Below, piece after piece: positions 33,079 through 44,345 of a DNA stretch of 64,000 nt (its first letter is position 1; each line of letters begins with the position of its first letter). The position numbers were made by a program, and so were the translations under genes. The notes under the pieces are model-generated. The model ran no database searches, was not told the DNA's origin, and saw only the letters and a program-made list of their open reading frames with translations. The DNA comes from Malania oleifera (taxonomy: Eukaryota; Streptophyta; Magnoliopsida; Santalales; Ximeniaceae): positions 50,172,093 to 50,236,092 of the forward strand of contig NC_080426.1 in the NCBI RefSeq assembly GCF_029873635.1, written 5' to 3'.

Positions 33079-35063
33079 GAAGATGTTAGCTTTGGTGTAT
33101 TCCCAAGAGGGGGTGAATTGGGTATTTAAAAATTAATCCCCTAGGTTCAACTAATCTAGCAAACAGTATTTCACAAGCCTAGGGTCTTTCTATGTATTCA
33201 CAATCCCAATCAAATATTTAAACGATAAACATAAACATACAGGTGCAAAAAGTAAATTGCGGAAAATAAAATCAACACCAAATATGTTATTGGGGTTTGG
33301 CCAATTGTGCCTACGTCCCCGCTTCTAGTTCGCAAGTCCGAGGATTTCACTAATGCTCATTTAACGAGTGGAGCGACACCAGTTACAATCAGGTCAATTA
33401 ACGGGGCTGACCTTAACCAATACGCCTTACCACGATGACGCACCTAGTTTTCCTAACTGGGTTTAAGCCAGTCCGAGACTATTTCACAGGGTTAGTCTCC
33501 CTCTTCAAGCCCGCGCCTAGAATACAATCAATATGAAATTTTCGTACAAAGAAATGTGCTTCTCAACTAAGTAGGTATGCACTACAATACGCACAGTATA
33601 CTCAATCAACCACACATCAACAATATAGGAAATGTAAGGTCAGTGATGTGATTTTGTGCTAGCAACACTCAACAAGGTATTATCACTAATATGCTCAAGA
33701 GTGTTCTAATCAAGCTATTTCTTTGAAACAGTAAATATCAAATCTCAATAATAAATCAGGGTTTCAAAGATGCTTAATCAAATATTCAAACTAACTTAAA
33801 GTATTTTCCTTCAATGTAATGAGCTCAAGAGTAGTTTGAAAAATATTATAGCTTGTAGAAAATGTTTTTGCACAATAGAATCAAAGCTAAGGGAATCTTG
33901 TAATGACAATGCAAAGATCCCTAAGCCTATTAGTTTATCCCAACTCAAGATTTATAATATTGAAATCTGTGGGATAAACCTTAGCCAAACTCCCCAAAAA
34001 ATAATATCAAAAATCAATCAAACAAATGGGAGTTTTAGCAATACCTAATATACACTAGCACAACCAATATGCTCTCACAATGCTAAAATGTATCAAGGGA
34101 ATAAGTATTTGAGAGTATTTTGGGCAATATGAGTTTCTGAAAAAGAGAGGATTTTCCACTAATGATTTTTGCTGATCACAACTTAATTTTGCAAATGAGC
34201 CCCTGTATATAAAGAATGGCAAAATTATAACCGTTGTGGGACACATAGGGCATTCTTCAATTTGTTAAAAAATGTTTAGCAAAATCAACCTTGTTTAACT
34301 ATTTTTAATTTCAGTAAAAATTAATTTAACTCGCGTGATTCGGGTGCTTGACTCAAGGTTCGGTTGCTCGAACAGACTCAACCAAAAAAGTGCTTTTTCG
34401 AAGTTTGGGTGCCCCAGTTTGGGATTTGTTGGCTAAACAAAAGACATAATGTTTCTGTCCGCGGCTCGGGTGCCTGAAGCTAAGTTCGGTAGCTCGAACT
34501 TGCCAATTCGGTCACCCGAGGCGTATTTGAACGTAATGTTTGGGCGCCCGGGTTGGTGAAAAGGTGTCAGGTTAGGGATTCGATCGCCCGGGGAAGATAT
34601 GGTCAAAATGTGTTCGGTCGCTCGAAGCATGGTCAAACTGTTGACTTCTCAACATTTCGGGTGCCTGAGGTGAAATGAACCCCTAGGGTCCCGTCGCCCG
34701 ACCTCTCTCAATTTTTCCTATATTATTGAATTTTATTCATTTTTAACACTCCTCATTTTTGTATGATATATGTGCATGAGTGTTGGGACCTAGAGTCATA
34801 CTAGGGTCTTACTGAGCTTATCATATATATGTATGATATGCAGGTAATTATTACAGACTATATCCCTAGTTACACTATTACAGGCTCATATTACATAAAT
34901 TGAATTTACAATATGAAATAGAATTTTCAGGGTCTTCATGTCTTGCTTCAAGTGCCATTCTTTAAGATGCTCATCTAAGCCTGCATATACACTTGAAAAC
35001 AATCAAATACCTAAGTATTTGTCATTATTAAAACCGGGTGTGACCTATAAGGTCAACAGAAGA
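33079..35063 (-). mobile_element. Antisense copia solo LTR, 1975 bp, GAAGA target duplication
   Basis: The LTR runs from 33084 (TGTTAGCTTTGG) to 35058 (AAGGTCAACA), with GAAGA on both sides (33079-33083, 35059-35063). Read on the minus strand it starts TGTTGACCTTATAGGTCACA and ends CTCTTGGGAATACACC...TAACA, the form of SIRE-like copia LTRs such as element F. A minus-strand TATA-like TTTATATA lies near 34205, and upstream of it in that strand is a cluster of CGGGCGACC/TTCGG-type motifs (34330-34700). Confidence 0.85.
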
Positions 35064-36935
35064 AAAATGATAAAATAAATCAGTGTAAGAAAACTAGATG
35101 GTATATCCTAAAAGGAGAAAATATAGTAAAATTTAAAGATAAAATGATCAAAGATGGGGATTGGATCATAGAGGATGGGATAAATACAAATACTCTTTGG
35201 AATAGATTAGCTAGCTCTATTAAAAAGATAGTAAAAGAGATTTTAGGTGAATCAAGGGGAAGATTCTCGAATAGCAAAGAGGATGGGAGAGATACAAATA
35301 CTATTTGGAATAGATTAGCTAGCTCTATTAAAAAAATAGTAAAAGAGATTTTAGGTGAATCAAGGGGAAGATTCTCGAATAGCAAAGAGAGTTGGTGGTG
35401 GGATAAAGATGTATAAAAAATCATTAAAACAAAAAGAATTTGGTATAAAACGTGACAAAAATGTAGAAACAGAGATAACTTTGAAAAATATAAGGAGATA
35501 AGAAAAGATACAAAAAAGGCCGTTAGTGAAGCTAAATATAGATCATTTAATAGTTTGTATGATAGATTAGGTACAAAAGAAGGGGAAAGAGATTTATTTA
35601 AACTTGCTAAAGCTAGAGAAAGGAAGAGTAGTGACTTAGGAAATGTAAAATGTATAAAAAGTGATGATGATATTGTCTTGGTTAAGGACGAAAACATTAA
35701 AGAAAGATGGCGAAGTTACTTTAGTAAGTTGTTTAATGAAAACCAAATAGAAGGCTTAAACTTAGAATTGTCAAATGAGGAAAAGACTAAAAATATGAGA
35801 TTTATTGGCAAAATTAGAGTTAACGAAGTTAAGTTTGCACTAAAAAAGATGAAAAATGGGAAAGCTATGGGACCAGATAACATCCCAATTAAAATTTGGA
35901 AATGCTTAGGTGATAACGGAATTATATGGTTAACTAATTTATTTAATACAATTGTAAAAATTAAGAAAATGCCAGATGAATGGAGGAAAAACACTTTAAT
36001 ACCTATATACAAAAATAAAGGAGATATTCAAAATTGTAATAACTATTGTGGAATTAAACTTATGAGTCATACGATGAAACTATGGGAAATGTTAGTTGAA
36101 CAAAGATTAATGTTAGAAATGAAGGTCTCAGAAAATCATTTTGGTTTTATGCCTGGGAGATCTACCACAAAAGCTATTTATCTTTTAAGAAGATTAAAAG
36201 AAAAGTTTAGGGGAAAGAACAGGGTCTTGCATATGATATTTATTGACCTTGAGAAAGCATATGATATGATACCTAGGGAGGTTCGTGGGTTTTAGAAAAA
36301 AAGGGTGTATGTAGTTGGTATACCGATGTCATTAGGGATATGTACAATAGAGTACAGACTAGTGTAAGGATTATAGATGGAGAAACTAGAGAATTTCCAA
36401 TCACCATAGGTGTCATCAAGGATCTGCTTTGAGTCCTTATCTTTTTGCTTTAGTGATGGACCAATTGACTAAGAGTATTCAAAAGGAGGTTCCATGGTAT
36501 ATGTTGTTTGTAGATGATATTGTATTAATTGATGAAACTAGGGACGGAGTAAAGGTTGAGTTAGAATTATGGAGAGAAGCTTTGGAATCTATAGGCTTTA
36601 GGATAAGTAGAAATAAGACAGAATATATGAAATGTAATTTTAGTAATGATAGGAGGAATATTGGAGACAAAGTTAAATTTGATGATGAAGAAATAAATAG
36701 CACTTGTAGATTTCGATCCCTTGGATCTATTATGCAAGCTGAAGGAGAAATTGAAGATGATGTAATGCATAGAGTTAAAGCAAGTTGGGTAAAATGGAGA
36801 ACTGCTTCAAGTGTGCTCTGTGATCGTAGAATACCCTTAAAATTGAAAGGAAAGTTTTATAGGACAACTATAAGACCAGTTATGCTATATGGATCGGAAT
36901 GTTGGGCGACAAGAAACATAATATCCAAAAAGTAA
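35064..36935 (+). pseudogene. LINE reverse transcriptase, frameshifted
   Basis: Resumes after the solo LTR. The linker carries a 108-bp tandem duplication (35171-35386). A TAA stop at 35414-35416 precedes a 246-codon stretch (35555-36295) with KKMKNGKAMGPDNIPIKIWK, KNKGDIQNCNNYCGI, FGFMPGRSTTKAIYLLRRL and the first catalytic Asp in MIFIDLEKAYD. A frameshift near 36290 and a second near 36425 lead to SPYLFALVMDQLTKSIQ and the catalytic FVDDIVLI (about 36508). The thumb ends IRPVMLYGSECWATRN. The order matches RTE-clade RTs. Confidence 0.87.
35171..35386. repeat. 108-bp in-frame tandem duplication in the LINE
   Basis: Two copies with a 108-bp period (35171 and 35279) differ by only a few bases. 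Each encodes a 36-residue segment containing NRLASSIKKIVKEILGESRG. Confidence 0.92.
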
Positions 36936-37290
36936 AAGTTGCCGAGATGAAAATGCTTAGATGGATGAGTGGTATAACATTGAAAGATAAATTTAGGAAT
37001 GAACATATTCGTGGTGAGTTAGGTGTAACTCTTATAGAAGATAAGATAAGGGAGGGACAACTCAGATGGTATGGACACTTGCAACGTAGGCCGCATAGTG
37101 CACCTGTGAGGAAGAGTGACTTAGTTATTGTGGGGGGTAGTAGTAGGGGTAGGGGTAGACTTAAAATAACTTGGGAGGAGATAATGAGTAAGGATTTAAT
37201 ATCCTTGAATCTATCAAAAGAAATGGTCCATGATCGCATAAATTGGCAGAAAATAATTTGTATAGCCGACCCCCACCTAGTGGGACTAAG
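36899..37290 (+). pseudogene. LINE C-terminal region
   Basis: In another frame from the RT end: VAEMKMLRWMSGITLKDK, IRGELGVTLIEDKIREGQLR followed by WYGHLQRRP, and GRGRLKITWEEIM. This is the conserved tail of plant RTE LINEs, function not settled. A frameshift near 36930 separates it from the RT. Confidence 0.83.
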
Positions 37291-37355
37291 GCTTGGTTTT
37301 GTGTTGTGTTTCTCGTGGGTTATCAATAAATGGATCTCGTTATTGACTTATTTTT

Positions 37356-39870
37356 GTTGATGATTTTAGTAGAGTTATCCTCTGAAATCTAAAGCCAACA
37401 TCTTTCCCACATTTAATTAGTTGAAATCTCTTACAAATTCAAAGTAAAATTGAGGCCATTCTTCAATAAGATTGGGGTGGTTAATATTAATATGCTGGAA
37501 GGTCCTTGATCAATTGAGGATTGTTGATTGTGTCTTGCCTGCCCACCCATGAACAAAATGGGACCATGAGCGCCATCATCATTGTCATATCATGGAAATT
37601 GGTCTTACCCTTTCCAGCACATGCTTCCTTACCCCTCAATTTTTCGGATGAAGCTTTTCAAATGATGTGTTCTCTCATAAACACACTTCCCATTACCTTT
37701 GGTGGTTTTGTTTGATAAGCCCTGATTATTCTTTTCTTGTTACTCGTTTCTTTGCCCATACATTTGTCACAAAGAACTCCAGTTTCATTCCCTTCATTGT
37801 GTATTTTCAAGGTTATCGTTGTTTTCACCATTCCTGGTTTCTTGCTAGCCTCATATATGTATTTCACTATGTCTTATTTGCTGAGTCTTATTTTCTTTAT
37901 TCTGCATTGAATACTCCTGCCACATTCCCTCTCATGTCCAACACCTCATTTTTTCCTTCCCCTATTTTTTTTTTTTTCCTTTTAACTTTTAAGCCTCCTT
38001 CCTTTGCTCCTCCTTTGCCTCCACCTATCTTATCTCCTTTTCTCTCCATCTCTTCAATGCAGTTAAATCTTACAAATCTTCCTCACATCTCCTTCTCATT
38101 GCATGATTCTGGCCCTATTTCATCTCCACTAATGCTGCCAATGCCTCCTCTGCTTCCTTATCTGTTTTCTACCATGTCATGCCTTTTCCTCTATCCATTC
38201 CATCCTATTCTATCCCTGCCATTGGCTTATTTGTACAACTTCCTCTACCATCTGCTCTCAGTTCTCATCTCATGCAAATGACAGCCAAATCACGCACAGC
38301 TTCTCATAACCCCTCTGCACCTAATGCCTTTGCCTCTGTTACTGATGCTATGCATGGTTCCCGTATTGAATCCACTTACTTTAGTCAAGCCATCAAACAC
38401 CCTCAATGGTGAGCCTCCATGACTGAGGAGTTTGATGCCCTTGCAGTGGTGCTTGGTCCCTTGACCCCCCTTTTCCCTTTACTTCTCCTAGTGGGTGTAA
38501 ATTGATTTTCCAGCTTGAGCGGCATGCAGATCATTCCATTGAAAGGCACAGAGCCCGTCTTGTGCCTAAGGGCTTTCTTCAACAAGATGGCCTATACTCA
38601 AATTTTTAGCCTTGTTGTTAAGTCATCCACACTCTGTTGCTTTCTCTCTTTAGCTCTAATGCATGGCTGGCCGTTGCAATTAATTGATATCAAAATGCTT
38701 TTCAGCTTGGTTTTCTTGCTGAAGCAGTTTTTATATCCCAGCCTCCAGTTTTTGTTGATCATAAATACCTTCTTCAGATGTGGCTGCCTATGGAAGGCTA
38801 TCTAGAGTGCTTGTGCCTGGTATTCCCAACTTGCTTCAAAGTTTTCAGAACTTGGTCTTCACGATGCTGTCTCTGAAGCATCATTATTCATTTGCTTTTA
38901 GGGTTCAGTAATTGTGTTGGTTTTAGTTTATATGGATGACAGTATCCTAACTGCCTGTGATTCTTCATTTCTATCTTCTCTCTCGAGTCTTGACAGCCTA
39001 TAGTTGATTTTCCAGTCAATGATCTGGGAAATATATGCTGCTTTCTTGGTTGGAGGCCAATGGGTCTTCTACTGACCCATTTCTTTCTCAAGGTAAATGT
39101 ATTTCGAATCATCTTAATCTGGTGCATATGGCAGCTGGTAAATCTTATTCTACACCAATGGCCCCTAATCTGACCCTTACAAAATCTACAAAATCTGGTG
39201 GTTATCCATTTGAAGAGACCACTCTGTATAAAAACACTGGGGAAGTCTGACAAAGCGTGCTCCTTACTCATCATGAAACTTGTTTTGCTTTCAACAAGGT
39301 TTCTTAGTATATGCATGCTCCAATAACTACTTTATTTGTCGTTCTCCTACATTAGATTTGGTTTTTTACCCTGACTCTAATGATGATCATTAGATCATTA
39401 TGATTAACTGTGTTTATCTTGTGAGTAATTTAGTTGGTCATCTACTAGACAAGTGTGTCTCTCATTCAATCACTGAGGTTGTATTAAGGACTTGCTAAAT
39501 GTTGCTGCTGAACTCTCTTGGCTGCAAAATTTTCTTCATGAACTTCTCGTTCCTTTGTTTAGCACCCTGCTTTTTGTGAAGTGACAACCTCACTGCCATT
39601 TTCCTTATGGCTAATCCTTTGTTTTGCTCATGCACAAAGCATTATGAGGTTTACTTACCCTTTTTTTGTGAGAAAGCATCTCGCGAAGAATTGGAGGTCC
39701 ATTACATTTTCTTCTCTTGATCAAGTAGAAAGCATAATGATGAAACGCCTCAGTTTTCAACTATTACCTTTGCTTCATGACGAGCTCATGGTTCCCTTTG
39801 ACTTGTTTCAGTTGAGGGGACATATATTAGATAATCATTGCCTGTCCTGACATCAACCTCATCCCTTATT
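37356..39870 (+). pseudogene. pol: Copia E integrase core, RT and RNase H, heavily broken
   Basis: Resumes with VDDFSRV at 37356, the first integrase aspartate region. Then in shifting frames: AHASLPLNFSDEAFQ (about 37617), copia RT blocks such as RHRARLVPKGF (about 38550), and PLQLIDIKM (about 38673). Later come YSTPMAPNLTLTKS (about 39148) and, in the RNase H region, DNLTAIFLMANP (about 39587) and TKHYEV. Dozens of stops and shifts. A 204-codon open stretch at 37667-38281 overlaps this but is mostly out of the ancestral frame. Confidence 0.75.
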
Positions 39871-39978
39871 TGTTTTAATTTTTATTTTTCAAATTGTTAC
39901 AGCACACTGACAGATAAGGCTCACGTCAGTACATATTTATGCTGTAACTGTGGTTCAATGTTAATGAAAAACTCTTTA

Positions 39979-41329
39979 AGGTTGCATTCGCTTCATAGTT
40001 GAAATCGAAATCAGAATCGGAATTGGGGTCCACTAGAATCAGAAACAGAATGTTAGATTCCTCTCTCATGTTTGGTGCGAGACTGAATCGAAATCAAAGT
40101 CATATTACAGTGTTTGGTATATATAGATATAAGAATCGAAAATGAGTTTAGTTTATCAATTATGACATTATAGTATAAAAAATTTATTCAATTAATTTAA
40201 TATAAAATAATAATATTATAAATATATAATTATTATATGACATTATTTTATTAAGTTATATAATAAATAATTTTTACAGTACCAAACATTTTGATAATCA
40301 TGTACTTGATTATACTTTACATATTATATTTTATCATATTTTTTATTATTAGCAGTGTTTTAAAGGCTCAATTGAGGCTCGCCTCAAGGCAAGGCATGCT
40401 TAAAACGCCTTGAGGCTCAATCTAAAATACCAAATTCCAAAAAGGCTAACACATTACATGCTAAGGCTTACGCATTTTTACAAAAAACACGCCTTTTGCG
40501 TAGCAAGTATTTTACGGAGTACATTTAATTTTTCTTTTCTACATTATTTTTGTGATTTTCTTAATTTTTACTTTATTTTAAATATATATAATTTATTTGA
40601 CAATTTTTTATCTTAAAAAACAAATTGTCAAAAGGCTTACGCGTGCCTTTTAAAACATTGACTATTAGTTTTTTGTTTTAACTACATTATTAATATTACA
40701 TTTTATCTTATATTTTATGATTATGATATATTAATATATAATTTATTAAATGTAAATATAATCTCATATATTAATATTATAACATAATTTATTATTAAAT
40801 ATAAAATAATAATAAAATAAAATAACAACCGTAACATTATATTTTATTATGCAATAGTATTATATTCTTTTGTATATTATTACTATTATATATTTGTATT
40901 ATTAATATTAATAATTAATATTTTTTTTTAATTTTAAGATTATATGTAATAATATAATAAATAGATAGCGATGCCACAATTATATCACAGTATTTTATAA
41001 TTTAATATTGTTCTATTATTTTCTATGTGTTATAATATTATTTATATATAACATAAAATAAATAATAATGGTAGTATTATTTTTTGCATATGTAATATGT
41101 ATTATATAATTTATAATTTCATATTAATATTATACATTCATTATTAAATTTTATTATTAATGATAATATCATAATAGTTTATATTTTATATCATTTTTCA
41201 TAATATAATAAATCAATAATCATATCACAATTATATTGTAATATTTTAATATTTTTAGTACCATTCAATTGATTTTTATATGTTATAATATTATTTATAT
41301 AATAAAAAATATTAATAATGATGTTTTAG

Positions 41330-41360
<31 letters not shown>

Positions 41361-41640
41361 TTGATTGTTATTTTCTAAATTTATGTAACATATTATATGT
41401 AGGCACGCATGGGTATGTATGTATATGCCTTATAAGGAATAGGGTAATAAATACTGTGTTTTTAGGAATTAGGATTTGATTCTGGAATAAGAGACAAGAA
41501 TAAAAAAGTAGGCAAAAGGGGGAATCTGGTTCCTTCATGGAATGGAAATCGGAATGCGATTACCGTAAAACAAATGCTAGAAATGGGAATCAACCATTCC
41601 GCTTCTTATTCTTAGAGTTGATTCCCAACCAAACACCACC
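39979..41640. mobile_element. PIF/Harbinger-like MITE, AT-rich interior
   Basis: Left end GGTTGCATTCGCTTCATAG with AATCGAAATCAGAATCGGAA; right end, on the other strand, GGTGGTGTTTGGTTGGGAA with a related ATGGAAATCGGAATGCG region. TTAA flanks both sides (TTA/TAA target site). The interior is extremely AT-rich and was further enlarged by the hAT-like MITE at 40353. It splits the right LTR of copia E. Exact ends are uncertain by one or two bases. Confidence 0.7.
40345..40668. mobile_element. hAT-like MITE, 308 bp, with 8-bp target duplication
   Basis: Element 40353-40660. Terminal inverted repeats CAGTGTTTTAAAGGC and CAATGTTTTAAAAGGC (minus strand). Flanks ATTATTAG (40345-40352) and ACTATTAG (40661-40668) match at seven of eight bases. 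No coding capacity. Confidence 0.82.
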
Positions 41641-42269
41641 TTAATTGATAAAATCCTATACTAATGATTGGTTACTTTTTGGGAGGGAAAAGAAAGAGAG
41701 GAAACATGTTTTTAAGAATGTCCATTAGTTCAGCTGAAAATTGAGATGAATAATATGGATTTTGGTTAATTGACCAGTCACCAGATAATTACAAAATAAG
41801 TTGAATTGTTAAAAATCAATGTATTTGGCAATTTGGATTTTAGATGTTTAGAAAGAAAAAAAAAAGGTAGAAGAAGCAGAAGAAAGAAACTAGAGCAAGG
41901 CCATTCTTCAATTTTGTGGCAAGAACTTGTCATTGATAATAATTATCTGTGAAAGGATTTGAATGAATGTGCTCTGATCAAGAATGTGTTCTTTGTTGAA
42001 TTTCAAACAATAAGTAGAGCTATGTGCGGTAATACTGAAGTAAAAATTAATTCTTCCTGTGTGCACTCTGTATGTGTGTGATGTTGATACCATGACATTC
42101 TTAGTTATTATCAAGTACATTGCCTAGTTTGTGGGCCTGTGGCTTCTGCTATGTGTGGACTAAATAATCAGCTATATAGTTAAAGTTCAAACTGTATGCT
42201 GATGGCAATTTTTGTTTTTTTTTTTTTTTAAAGCTTTGTTTTACCTGTGAAGTATGATCATAAGATTTT

Positions 42270-43545
42270 TAACTTTTAGGGCAAAATACACAACTTCCCA
42301 TGAGATTTATTAAAGAGGCACTGACCCGTAGTTTCTGAAAATGACATTAAACTCTCCTTTCAGTGACAAAAAAAAGGGTGTCAAATTTTCTGTTTTTTTT
42401 TTTTTTGGACAGTCTTTTGACGTTTTTCTTAACTCCTGTTCAATTATTCTCTCTTTCGGTATCTCCAGCTTTAAGGCACAAAATGGGTTACCCATCTTTG
42501 TCCCCCAATTGCTCTACAATTACAAAACAATAAAAATAAAAATAAAAAAAGAAAGTTGCAGCAAAAGTATCTGTTTGATGTTTCTGCTGATTTGGGCTCT
42601 TGATTGCCCACTAGTGGCGGAAACTGGGACAAACACCCGAACGTTACAACATTGCAACAACATAAGCAGAGCATCTCATCTTCATCCTGCTTGCTGCAGC
42701 TGCATTCACGAGCTTCACTTCCCAAATCCCCATATACAAGTCTCTCATGCTCATTTGACTGAAACCTGAATCAGCATGAGTCAGATATGACCTCAAACCT
42801 GAAGATACAGAATTTGAATGGGGATTTGGGGTCTCTGGAGCCAGTGAACTTAGCAACTAGGAACTTGACCCAAGTTGTATTGGCTGCCTTCCAAATCAGC
42901 TTACATGGTCCTCAACCAGTGATTTCAACTGAGTGCAGTGTGCATCTGCACTGATTGCTCTCAGAAAGCTGAATCTTATCTTCGTCTTCCTCCTACTGTC
43001 CTCTTTGCTGCACCCTGCTTGGTGCTGGTTGCTCAATGTCTTCGTGCGCCCATACTTCAGGTTCAAATGCTGCATTACAGAGTTTCTTTCTGAACATGAC
43101 ATGCAATTTTCAAAAGAGATTCACCTAAAACTCCTGATGAGGACTGTGTATCTAAAATGTGTTTGAAAAAATACACCAACCAGAATTACTAATTATCACT
43201 AGGGATCATCTAGAAATTAAAAAAAAACAGACACCAATATGGCATTTCTTTTCCTATGCATGTTCAAAAATTCTATGAATGGAAGATATTTGAATTCAAG
43301 CCTCAAATCAAAATCTAAAATCAAATGGGAAAAAAGGTTGGGAAAGGTAAAAATGATGGCAAAATGGTTTAAACAATTTTTATTTTTCTTGATATAGCAA
43401 ATTTCCAGTATCAATTTTCATGGAAGGGGTAAAGTGTCAAGAAAATTATATGTCCAGTAGGTCTGTGTCATTTTAGAAACTTATGGGAGGTCCTTGTCTT
43501 TTTATAAGCCTCAAGGGAGGTCATTGTTTTTAGCCCCAATTTTCA
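42270..43545. mobile_element. Mutator-like element with long inverted repeats (possible Pack-MULE)
   Basis: Element 42279-43536. The first about 85 bp (GGGCAAAATACACAACTTCC, then TAGTTTCTGAAAATGACA) align with the inverse of the last about 100 bp (GGGCTAAAAACAATGACCTC, then AAGTTTCTAAAATGACACA). Flanks TAACTTTTA (42270-42278) and CAATTTTCA (43537-43545) match at six of nine bases, and all three differences are C/T changes, consistent with a decayed 9-bp MULE duplication. No transposase. The interior (about 42570-43110) is richer in GC than its surroundings. Confidence 0.65.
42570..43110. other. Exon-like interior of the Mutator-like element, unidentified
   Basis: Base composition rises here relative to the rest of the intron. 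On the minus strand two open stretches in one frame (43102-42896 and 42856-42644) are separated by two stops; the second contains SMRDLYMGIWEVKLVNAAAA. I do not recognise the protein, and the frame may be chance. A captured host gene fragment is possible but unproven. Confidence 0.35.
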
Positions 43546-43574
43546 AGCAACAAGAGCTATGTAAGTAAAGAGGA

Positions 43575-44345
43575 GTTGTGTTCAAGGTCTTCAATTTCGA
43601 TTTTGACTCAAATTTCGAAGCTCTGAAGTACGGAAATTTCTATTTTTGATGTTAATTTCGATTTCTATTTGGAAAAATAATGGAAATCAGTAGTAAAGCA
43701 TATAATTTTTTTATGAAGCTTTTGAAATGATTAATAGAAATAATAGTGTTCGTTTTAAGACTAGTATATTACAAGTAAATGCATCTATGCTGTGTATGAG
43801 GTGAAGTTGTAATATAATATGTGCATCAAACATATTTTGTAAGATAGGATTCGACCATTTATGTATGATTTCTTGTACACTGTCCCTTCACACTGGGAAT
43901 GTACATTAAACATATTTAGTGAATCAATTAATACAAATGAAATTCATAAATCATTTATATATTATTTATTATGCAAATAATGATAATTTAGTCATGAATG
44001 GTTAAAAAAAATGTTGTTGTAAGTTTATTATTTTTATAATTTCAAAAGCACTTGTAATAGTATTTTGTTTCGATAAAAATAAATAAAATAATTTAAGAGA
44101 GAAATTTTACTTCACTCTTAAATCTCTCATTTGAATTTTGAGGAAATTTCATTGCATAGTTCAAATTTTGACAAGTTTCGCTAAAATTTCTAGATTTCGA
44201 TATATTTTAGATAATTCGTTGAGATTTTGATGGAAATTATGCAAGAAGGAAATTGAATGCCATTTCGATTTTGAGGGTCATGGAAATCAAAAATTTTGAC
44301 GGAAATGTTGACAATTTCAAGGAAATTTAAGACCATGATTTTGTT
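43575..44345. mobile_element. hAT-like foldback MITE
   Basis: Element 43583-44337. Ends CAAGGTCTTCAATTTCG and, inverted, CATGGTCTTAAATTTCC. Flanks GTTGTGTT and ATTTTGTT match at six of eight bases. The interior has repeated TTTCGATTT/GAAATTTC motifs in both orientations and no coding. Confidence 0.65.

Larger units (their letters stand above)
31625..37348 (+). mobile_element. RTE-type LINE (non-LTR retrotransposon)
   Basis: GGGGCGTCCCCTACGAGTGA starts the leader. An endonuclease domain (32320-33075) and reverse transcriptase (35064-36935) follow on the plus strand, with the RTE order of endonuclease then RT and a short 3' end after the coding region. The flanks CATATTTGTT (31615-31624) and TATTTTTGTT (37349-37358) form a probable target duplication in copia E. 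Two solo LTRs (31731-32251 and 33084-35058) interrupt it. Without them it is about 3.2 kb, near full length for a plant RTE element. Confidence 0.82.
29805..41660 (+). mobile_element. Ty1/copia retrotransposon (element E), interrupted by a LINE and MITEs
   Basis: Short LTRs of about 150 bp (about 29805-29955, and about 39820-39978 continued at 41641-41660) share AAGGCTCA...CAG...CA and GTGGTTCAATGT. After the first LTR comes TGGTATTATA, a decayed Met-tRNA primer site. Copia-type gag precedes protease, integrase, then RT and RNase H, which is Ty1/copia order. Reading frames are broken throughout. A LINE splits the integrase at 31625-37348, and a MITE splits the right LTR. LTR outer ends are approximate. 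Confidence 0.8.

Noticed and set aside
35080-35697. Minus-strand open frame of 205 codons
   Set aside because: It is the complement of the LINE RT linker, including its 108-bp duplication; the plus strand carries the recognisable RTE sequence.
37667-38281. Plus-strand open frame of 204 codons
   Set aside because: It overlaps copia E integrase remnants in changing frames; hydrophobic and Pro-rich composition reflects T/C-rich DNA, not a conserved protein.
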